Assembly: GCA_037951105.1 (NCBI GenBank)
Contig: JBAMJV010000856.1
Coordinates: 1-64,000, forward strand
DNA: 64,000 nt
Source: Echinarachnius parma
Lineage: Eukaryota; Echinodermata; Echinoidea; Clypeasteroida; Echinarachniidae
Direction of reading: 5' to 3'
The notes under the pieces: generated by a model
Told to the model about the DNA's origin: nothing
Database searches by the model: none
The model's input: the letters and a program-made list of their open reading frames with translations, nothing else
Position numbers and translations under genes: made by a program
Part shown: piece by piece, positions 56,211 through 64,000 of the stretch
How the letters are laid out: the number at the start of each line of letters is the position of its first letter
Position numbering within the stretch: position 1 is the stretch's first letter

Positions 56211-56451
56211 GAGCTCACTTCCAAAAGGCGCTAAATCCACTTTCCATAAAAATAGAGTTAACGATATATCTACATGTATAATCTACGTAGCTATCTAGGA
56301 ATCCACATTTTACGACAAATAACTCACTCACAATCAAAATATAGAAAGTTCAATTTTCATATTCCCATAGGCACGTGTACAAAGTGGGACAAAGAAAACT
56401 GTTTTCCTCGGAAGTTGAAAAAGTGGATTTAGCGCCTTTTGGTTGAAAGCT
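56211..56451. mobile_element. MITE (AAATCCACTTT family), intact copy, forward
   Basis: Ends GAGCTCACTTCCAAAAGG and CCTTTTGGTTGAAAGCT. It shows the undisturbed hAT target region (CTACATGTATAATCTACG), which is how the hAT target duplication was recognised. Confidence 0.85.
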
Positions 56452-57299
56452 ATTATTTATTCATTTTGTCCTCCCCCTTTTCCCTACTCGCCCTCACTTC
56501 CCCTTTCTCCCCCCCCCCCCCCCCCCTCTTTCTCATTTTCTATCCCACAATTTCTCTAATAGCTTTATCACCCGGAAGTAGCACGGGCCCCTATCTCCAC
56601 GAGCGGCCCAATTTATCAAATTGTTTTATTTACCGTGAGTCTACTACAACAACACAGCAGCCCGCTGTGTTTCAAAAAGGGAAACATTTTTCTAGGTCAG
56701 AATCGAGTTGATCACACTCCATCTATGCCATCCTTCTCCTGCCGAGAGGAAACTCAAACTAAATAGTGTAGACACGTGACCAATCATGTGTGCGTATATA
56801 TGATTATCAATCGTGTATATAGAAATATTTGCATCCGGAGCCTTGATTTGTTGTTATTTCAAAGAGGAAGTTCGTGTTTTGTTTTTGTTTTAATTGCTCA
56901 AATTCCTTGTTTAATTATAGCTACGGAAATTGCTTGTAATAGTGGTCATATTAGCAGAAATCATTAACAATAACATTTAAATTGTCGACGTCGGCCAACA
57001 CCAAGACAATATCGCACAAAGATCGTTACGTCTGTCCCGCGTATGCATATCTGTGTATGTATTGTGTCGTGCACTTGTTTTTAGGACATGTTATTTTTTT
57101 TTTTACTTTAAAAATGTTTTACTGGCTAGCAACATAATCAAGACTTACTTCATCATGTAGGGCACATAAATTAATGTTCCGACTCCGAAGCTTTTTCTGT
57201 TTCATTTAAATCTTTCAGCAAAGTCTCGACGTTTTAACTTTAACCATGTCAATTTTAAAGCAAAACATGTAACATTTTATGGGTCAACATCAATTCATT
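56452..57299. other. non-coding stretch
   Basis: C run at 56511-56526 and poly-T near 57090-57100. No gene recognised. Confidence 0.4.
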
Positions 57300-58800
57300 C
57301 TGACACACTATTGTTTTCTGACACACCCCTACCCTTCGGTATGTGCTAAACAAGATCAAACAAAAATGTTTACCTCTTCATATTATGATCATACCGCACG
57401 CTCTGTTCGCGTCAAAAGGAAAAAAAACAACACAGAAGACAGGGCAAACTTCCCTTACCCCCATCCTAAGAAGGTTATTTATGGGTCAGTAACAGTTAAG
57501 GATGACACTCAACTCTTTCTCTGCCGGGAAAATAAAGGTGTCGGCACCCTACCCTATATACACATGTGCTTATCAAGATCAAATAAAATGTACACTTCTT
57601 TATATGATCCTTCCTACACACTCCGTTCGCCGTACTAATGTTCAAAAGGGGAAAACAGATTTTCTAGGTCAATATGTTAACTTTGACACGCTACCGATCT
57701 CGAAAAAAAGGTAGAGAGGGTAATCTTCTCTTATCTCATCCTAAGAATGTTATTTATTAAGATGTTGTTAATAAAGGGCAATGAAACTATGGCTTTCGGT
57801 TATTATTATCGTTTAGAGGGTGAACAGACATTTGATTTGATACATAACTTGGCAATTTTGGCCTCCTGGATCCCATGAAATCCTTACGTGAACATACCCA
57901 CATTGTACTAATTCTTACGGCGTCAAAAGATGATGGGAGCGGCCATGTTCTTGTAATTACCCGACATGCTTTGCAAACTCTGACGTATGTGCTTAGGGGC
58001 CGAACAAAAAGCTTTTCACTGATTTCAAAGCATCTACAAGTATTCAGACAATGGTTTGATTTGGTGCTATTGAAAATTTGAAATGCATTAGTGCATATCA
58101 TTGACCGTAGTCCGCACAAACCTAATAATGGCGGCCTCCAGTGTTCGCGTGAGTTTTTCACATATTTCTTCCAAAGCAGAAATCTGAGTCGGAGTAATGT
58201 TACATATAATAAACAGGCATATTACGATGTATAAAGTAGGATAAACTCTATTCTTGAGTTGCATTGCCCTTTAAGATTGAAACTCAACTCTTACCCTTCC
58301 GGAGCCATAAAGGAGCCGACACCCCTACCCTACACGTGCTAACCAAGATAAAAATAAACTGTATACTTTTCTATAATGATCCTACCCACTGCACACTCCG
58401 TTCGCCGTACTAATGTTCAAAAGCGGAAAACACATTTTCTAGGTCAATATAAAAACTTTGACACAATACCAAATCTCGAGAAAAATAAGGAAGAGCGGGC
58501 AAACTTCTCTTACCCCAGTATGGTATTAATGGGTCGGTAACAGTTAAGGTTGACACTCAACTCTTTCTCTGCCGGGAAAATAAAGGTGTCGGCACCCCTA
58601 CCCTACACAAGTGCTAATCAATATCAAATACAAATGTATACCTCTCTATATGATCCTATATACCCACACACTCCGTTCGTCTTACCAATGTTCAAAAGGG
58701 GAAATGCAACATTTCTAGGTCAGTATCAAGTTAAATTTGACACACCATCCGTCATCTCTCCTCCAAATAGAAGAGGAAAGATGAGGAGATACCCTCCGTA
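57300..58800. repeat. degenerate ~190-290 bp tandem repeat, about four units
   Basis: Units recur at about 57300, 57490, 58275 and 58530. Shared phrases are GACACTCAACTCTTTCTCTG, GCCGGGAAAATAAAGGTGTC, CTACACACTCCGTTCGCCGT, TAATGTTCAAAAGGGGAAA and TTCTAGGTCAATAT. The array is split by an insertion at 57775-58270. Apparent reading frames break from unit to unit, so coding is not supported. Confidence 0.75.
57775..58270. mobile_element. 496 bp insertion with AGGGCAATG ends (possible TTAA element)
   Basis: Left AGGGCAATGAAACT and right AGTTGCATTGCCCT are inverted ends. The right flank is TTAA (58271-58274); the left is ATAA (57771-57774), one base off. It interrupts the tandem repeat, which continues on both sides. 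Confidence 0.55.
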
Positions 58801-59119
58801 ACCCAATCCAGGTATATGACTTTTCCGGTGCAGTGTTCGGTTGACGTTATATACACACACAACCATTATTCTTCTGACGAGATTGAACAAAGCGGATACC
58901 TCATTAATGGCAGGACTATGCCTTACCCAGACACCTCTTCCACTTCCCTTATGTTTAAACGAAAGGTATACTGCATTGGGTCAAGATCAAGTTAATTGAA
59001 AAAAATACGATGTCCATCTGATGAGGAAATATATAGAGTGCGTGAATCATTAACGCTAGTCAAATATTTCAGAATTAATGCTCGTATCCTTTGGTCTTCC
59101 CTTTTCTCCTTAGCAATGT
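58801..59119. other. non-coding spacer
   Basis: Nothing recognised. Confidence 0.4.
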
Positions 59120-59123
59120 TTAA

Positions 59124-59509
59124 GGGTCTTAGTAACATTGTCCAAATCCTCAAAACTTACTTGGAACTCTAGTGTTTCTCTCATACCTTGTCATATTCAT
59201 ATTAACAATAAAAGCACGGGACAGGTTTCGTTTTTTTCTTCAAATTTCCATTGCGTTCAAAAGAAATTTACGATTGAAGTGTTCAGATGTGAAACTGTCT
59301 ACGGGATAATTTAAGCCGTGTACAAAGCAAGTGAAATGAGTTTAATAGTGAATATCACTTTGCATTTTTGCTAATTTCTCTGCCAAAAAAAAATCAAATT
59401 AACGTGAAATGTTCACTAATTACTTTTTGGACATATGAGATCACACAAATACACATTTGTATTAATCACTCTTCCTTTTTGCACTTGTCACCAAAATTAC
59501 TAGATCCCT
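59124..59509. mobile_element. TTAA MITE, family 2, copy f
   Basis: Left TTAA (59120-59123) then GGGTCTTAGTAACATTGTCC; right CACCAAAATTACTAGATCCC followed by CTAA, a decayed TTAA. Interior CAAATCCTCAAAACTTACTT and GATTGAAGTGTTCAGATGTG match the other copies. Confidence 0.8.
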
Positions 59510-59530
59510 CTAAATAGGAGATGAAATATT

Positions 59531-60894
59531 GGGCCGTATGCATAAAAACAAGCAATTGCTTATAAGCAAATGCTTTAAGCACAAGCAAGAGCTTGTCAAG
59601 CAAAAGATCAAGTTCAAGCAATTGCTTAAATTCGTATGCACGAGCCTTTGCTTGTGCTGAAACCTTTTGCTTGCACTGCCTAAGCTGCAATTGCTTACGT
59701 GTTGGACAAAGGATCGTTACGGTTGTGCGAACATCGCACTGCAGGGCAACAGCGCTTCGTGCCCGACCTGGCAGCAGTATTTTTTATTACGCAAATAGGG
59801 GGAAAACAGCGCAGAGCATCAGGGGGGTTTCTGTGCAGATCGATGGACAAAAATTCCCGTAAAAAGTCTAAAATAACAGGAATTTGATCACAACATAACC
59901 TCTGGAATATGGAGCTTGAAATCATCCTGAAACGGTACGAAAATTTGATCCTTAAACGCGAATGCACTGAGCAAGCAAGAGCTCAAGCTGGTCTGGATGT
60001 GCTTGAAAAAACGCAAGCAATTGCTTATCAAGACAAGTAAAAGGTTCGTTTTATGCATACGGTTTTAAGCAATTGCTTGTTTGGTAAGCAATTGCTTACG
60101 AGCAGTAAGCAATTGCTTGTGCTTGTAAGCAAATGCTTTTGCTTGCAAGCAATTGCTTGTTTTTATGCATACCGATTCAAGCAAAAGGCTAGCACAAGCA
60201 AAGGGCCGTATGCATAAAAACAAGCAATTGCTTGTGCTAGCCTTTTGCTTGAATCGGTATGCATAAAAACAAGCAATTGCTTGCAAGCAAAAGCATTTGC
60301 TTACAAGCACAAGCAATTGCTTACTGCTCGTAAGCAATTGCTTACCAAACAAGCAATTGCTTAAAACCGTATGCATAAAACGATCCTTTTACTTGTCTTG
60401 ATAAGCAATTGCTTGCGTTTTTTCAAGCACATCCAGACCAGCTTGAGCTCTTGCTTACTCAGGGCATTCGCGTTTAAGGATCAATTTTTCGTACCGTTTC
60501 AGGATGATTTCAAGCTCCATATTCCAGAGGTTATGTTGTGATCAAATTCCTGTTATTTTAGACTTTTTACGGCAATTTTTATTTGCCATCACCACATAAA
60601 CCCCCTCTGGAATGCTCCGCGCTGTTTCCCCCCTATCTGAACGGTAAGAAAAAATACTGCTCCTAAGTCGCACGAACTTGCCCTGCAGTGCGATGTTCGC
60701 ACAACCGTAACGATCATTTGTCCAACACGTAAGCAATTGCTTGGTCAGTTGCAAGCAAAATGTTTGAGCACAAGCAAAGGCTTGTGCATACGAATTTAAG
60801 CAATTGCTTGAACTTGATCTTTTGCTTGACAAGCTCTTGCTTGTGCTTAAAGCATTTGCTTATAAGCAATTGCTTGTTTTTATGCATACGGCCC
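59531..60894. repeat. 1.36 kb palindrome packed with AAGCAATTGCTT
   Basis: Arms of about 670 bp are inverse copies around 60201-60227. The outer ends are GGGCCGTATGCATAAAAAC and its inverse. The same terminal word also occurs at the centre (60203) and, as CCGTATGCATAAAA or ACCG variants, at about 60055, 60170, 60255 and 60369, so the structure looks nested. About 16 copies of the palindromic 12-mer AAGCAATTGCTT and many partial ones (AAGCAAATGC, AAGCACAAGC) fill both arms. A GC-richer ~200 bp block in each arm (59700-59900, 60550-60720) lacks the motif. No coding sequence is supported. Confidence 0.9.
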
Positions 60895-60921
60895 AATTGC
60901 TTGTTTTAATGCATACGGCCC
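60895..60921. repeat. extra terminal fragment next to the palindrome
   Basis: ATTGCTTGTTTTAATGCATA followed by CGGCCC repeats the palindrome's right end once more in direct orientation. Confidence 0.7.
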
Positions 60922-62039
60922 AATGTCTAGTTCAATATCATGTTCATGTTGACACTTCTATAATATGTCACTACGGGGCGGTATAATATAGGATGATGTA
61001 CTGTCGGTTGTGCGATTATAATTCATTGACACGCGCTCGGGAATACGTTTGATCATTCCCGAGTTCCTCCTACTTGGTTTTCCCGCGAGACCTGTCCGTC
61101 TGGTCGTGACGTCACGCAATTTTCAATTTTCGCGAGATTTGATCGCTAATTATTTGTGCATGATATCACACGCTCACTAATGATACATGTACTACAATTT
61201 ATTATAAAGCCCCATTTTCTTTGATAATTTTCATTTATAATATTTTGGTCAATTTCCCTATGTTTTAAATAATTATATTATGTCATAGACTCATAGTTGG
61301 TCCAGTCTTGAACAAGCAGGAGATGTCGATCTGTATTCGATCTCGGCGTGAGATTCTGGTCATGGCGGTGACGATATCGAATTCCATCACGAACGGGTAG
61401 TCACGGTTGCACCCAAGCTATCACCAGTTTGCTGCCTACCTCCAATCAAATTATTTGACCCTATGCGGCGATATAGGTGTGTTTTCAGGGGAAGTGCGGG
61501 GGTGGGGGGGGGGGGGGGGCGGTCGGGAAAGAAGGAGCACTAAGTTGCAGGTAGTAAATTCCTGTGGAAAAAGGGAAACAGTTTATTTGCTTTAGCATTT
61601 TATTAATTTGGGATCCAAAGGGAGTGTCGAGGATGCCCAAATTACGTGTTTTGTTCTTTATTGTTATATTTGTTTGTTGCTGGGTGGGGGGGGGGGGGGG
61701 GGGGGTGCATAGTCCCGCCTAACCTACGCAACTTGCAGGCTAATCATATACATGTAAATTTTTTTTTAAAAAGAAAAAAGAAATGCCATTTATATTGATC
61801 TTTAATCGCCTACACCGGATATAATGTGAACGTAATAATTTCCTTTTGATATGACAAAATCGTTTGCGCAAGATAGACTGAGGGGAGAAAATACATGTTG
61901 CAATGTATGCGTGTGTGATTCATGTGTCTGGAACATTATGTGGCAATCGATTAACATAGAATTGAGCAGTATGTGTGTGGGTTGTGGGTACGTGATGTGT
62001 CAGCCATGTGATGAATTATGTAGTGAATGAGAACAAAAA
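60922..62039. other. gene-free stretch with G runs
   Basis: A small hairpin (CTCGGGAAT facing ATTCCCGAG, 61036-61064) and G runs at 61500-61518 and 61685-61705. No gene recognised. Confidence 0.45.
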
Positions 62040-62619
62040 TAATAATGATGAAAGGGGATCAAGAAAGGGGTCAGAAATACGAAGAAGCGTTGTTAATTTT
62101 TTTCGAGGAACATTGATTTCGTTTTTGCGGCGATGAGGAAAATTAATAATGCAGGGGATTAATAAAGGGGTCAGGATAAGGAGAGGGTTGTTCAGGTTTT
62201 GATGAACATTGTTTTGATTTTCCAGCGAGGAAAAAATCAATAATATTTGAGAGGATTTAAAAGGGGGTCAAGATAGGGAGGGGTCATTTAGGTTTAGAGG
62301 AACATTTGTTTTTGTTTTATAGCAATGAAAATCCAAAACATATTGAAGAGGATTTATAAAGGGGGTCAGAATTAGGGAAGAGTTGTTAAGGTTTTTTAGG
62401 AACATTTTTGTTTTTGTTTTATAGCAATGAAAATCAAATAATATTGAAGGGTATTAACGAAGGGGTGAGGATTAGAGTAGGGTTGTTTAGGTTTTTTGAT
62501 GACATTGCTTTGTTTTGCTTTGTACGAGCTAAGGCAGTATATGAAGGGATCAAGAAAGGGTCAGAAATAACTAATAAGGGAAATAATTGTGTAGGCTTTT
62601 TGAGACCATTTATTTCTTA
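62040..62619. repeat. degenerate ~98 bp tandem repeat, six units
   Basis: Units recur at about 62055, 62155, 62251, 62348, 62449 and 62547, each with a GGGGATTAATAAAGGGGTCA-like start, a GGGTTGTTTAGGTTTT middle and a GAACATTGTTTTT end. Coding is not supported although the minus strand is partly open. Confidence 0.8.
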
Positions 62620-62620
62620 T

Positions 62621-62849
62621 AGCCCGGTCACATATCAACCGATTGCGCAAACGTATGTCAAACGTAGAGCTACATTTTTCATCCGTTCTATGCGTTTCTT
62701 GTCCGTTCCTTGTCCGGTGATGTACGTTGTTCTATGTTTTGTACATGAAGCAATGGAGACGACTTTTATCACCGGATAATTTAATTTCGCAAATTGTTCT
62801 ATTCGTTGGGGCATACGTTTCCCGCTATCCGTATATATCTGACCGGGCC
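62621..62849. mobile_element. MITE with GGCCCGGTCA ends, copy c
   Basis: Left AGCCCGGTCACATATCAACC and right ATATCTGACCGGGCC inverted ends. Interior CGTTTCTTGTCCGTTCCTTG and GAAGCAATGGAGACGACTTT match copies at 24972 and 28532. It sits directly at the end of the tandem repeat. Confidence 0.8.
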
Positions 62850-63107
62850 ATTAGTAACAGGTAAATCAGTATTCGAGTTAATTGGGATACACATATGGAT
62901 CATGAACATCTAGCCACTGTGTTTTGATTAAACAGTGAAATCAGTGGTGACGTTCGAGATGTGAAATGGACAGTGTGGTTTTGTCGTGACGTAAACAGGT
63001 GAATAAGGGGGACGTGTGAAAAGAGAAACAACGCAAATACTTTTGTTTTTGTTTGATTGACTGCAGCTGATAATATTACTTTGCAGATTCATGATAACAA
63101 GTATAAT
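62850..63107. other. non-coding spacer
   Basis: Nothing recognised. Confidence 0.4.
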
Positions 63108-63180
63108 ATGTTTGATTTATACAGCGCCTCGAATGATACAATACTCATCTCTAAGCGCTTTATGTCCCTGTAATTACATT
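63108..63180 (-). mobile_element. fragment of the SINE-like repeat 3' end
   Basis: CATCTCTAAGCGCTTTAT and GATTTATACAGCGCCT match the 3' part of the minus-strand copy at 24364-24640. Confidence 0.5.
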
Positions 63181-63433
63181 ATATTATGAATATATGCGTC
63201 TTGATTACAAACATCACAGGAAGATTTGAGTAGAAGAAGCAACATTCCGACTAACATATTATCGTTAGAAAAAAGTATTTGAATGTCTAACACATCTTAA
63301 TTTGATACAATGAAGACGAAGATGAAAATGAAATCGCTAGTTTGGAAAATTGAAACTATTTGTTCAGGGTACTGAATTGGTAATTTAAAGCCATTATAAC
63401 ACATATAAAATGTATATGGGAAGGCCGAGCAGC

Positions 63434-63471
63434 CCCCCCCCCCCCTCCCCCCCCCCCCCCCCCCCCCCCCA
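63434..63471. repeat. poly-C run
   Basis: About 35 C with a single T interruption. Apparent frames across it translate only the run. Confidence 0.85.
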
Positions 63472-63623
63472 TCAGTACGTTAGTGAATATAATTATAATG
63501 CAATTGCGCGAAGAAAATGGGGGAAGAAACGGACGCAAAAAACACTCTATATGCCTCAGTGCAACAGGTATAATTCTGTGTTTAACATAAATCTATTCCT
63601 AACCCATTCAATACAAGATTTAA

Positions 63624-64000
63624 AGGGGTAGTTTAGTTTTGGTAGAGAGGGCGCTGCACATCGCAATTTTTTTGTGAGGTAATGAAAAACTGAGTGTCGA
63701 ATTTGAGAGAACATGCAATTTTAATGGCAGAATAAACTTTATTTGGTCAAAATCGACCCAGAAACGGCTGAAATATCAATAAATATATCTGATCTTATAA
63801 TTATTTGGGTCCCAAATAATTAGATGATTTTTGAAAAAATAAAAAAATGCTTGCACTTTTTCAAAAATTTTCAAAAGCGATTTTTAAATGGTTGTTGATG
63901 ATCTCGCTATTTAATCATATTATCAACAAACATCACATGCATAATTTTGGTTGAAAAATGGTGAAACCAATGCCTTTTAAAAAAGCGCCCTCTTATGTTT
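63624..64000. mobile_element. TTAA MITE, family 1, copy f, cut by the window edge
   Basis: Starts AGGGGTAGTTTAGTTTTGG after TTAA (63620-63623) and runs off the window. Almost identical to copy a at 3761 over the shared part, including GAGAGGGCGCTGCACATC, so the two are likely recent relatives. Confidence 0.85.

Noticed and set aside
59466-60986. Lys/Gln/Leu/Ala-rich frames on both strands of the AAGCAATTGCTT palindrome
   Set aside because: They arise from the repeated 12-mer and appear on both strands with no non-repeat content.

Overview
The window is animal nuclear DNA, AT-rich, with intron-containing genes, tRNA-derived SINE-like repeats, a LINE fragment and at least three DNA transposon superfamilies. 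I infer a marine deuterostome invertebrate, possibly an echinoderm. The inference rests on repeat style only: many miniature inverted-repeat elements (MITEs), long poly-G/poly-C runs, and a GT10 fucosyltransferase on one coding exon. No ribosomal, mitochondrial or bacterial feature was seen.

Host genes are few. On the minus strand, 2676-5516 holds two exons of a single-pass membrane protein with a fibronectin type III domain; its upstream exons lie outside the window or were not recognised. Beside the FN3 exon are two decayed tandem copies of part of it (5582-5880). On the plus strand, 38338-39594 is a single-exon alpha-1,3-fucosyltransferase reading frame of the GT10 family. It is broken by one in-frame TAG, and its last 99 coding bases, stop codon included, are amplified about 7.4 times (39501-40230).

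Nearly everything else is mobile DNA, often nested. A roughly 7 kb hAT transposon (42981-49961) carries terminal inverted repeats, an 8-bp target duplication and a four-exon transposase gene on the minus strand with one frameshift. It sits inside a small MITE and itself hosts a TTAA-flanked MITE. At least five unrelated MITE families are flanked by TTAA, the target of piggyBac and Kolobok transposases. Two carry secondary insertions (a LINE fragment at 7156-7392; a hAT-like element at 32560-33175) with their own target duplications. A 1.68 kb Tc1-like element is folded into two ~790 bp inverted arms (20276-21957). A 1.36 kb palindrome (59531-60894) is packed with the 12-mer AAGCAATTGCTT.

Region by region: 1-2075 AT-rich flank and a possible LTR; 2676-5880 FN3 membrane-protein gene; 5881-15570 MITEs, a hairpin and homopolymer runs; 15571-18370 a 1.46 kb tandem duplication; 18371-25200 Tc1 foldback, tRNA-like sequences and MITEs; 25200-37500 mostly featureless with MITEs; 37500-40500 fucosyltransferase and its minisatellite; 42900-50150 hAT; 50365-52266 a TTAA element with a short acidic reading frame; 52270-64000 MITEs, SINEs, degenerate tandem repeats and the AAGCAATTGCTT palindrome. 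All boundaries and identities were read by eye, with no alignment or database search.
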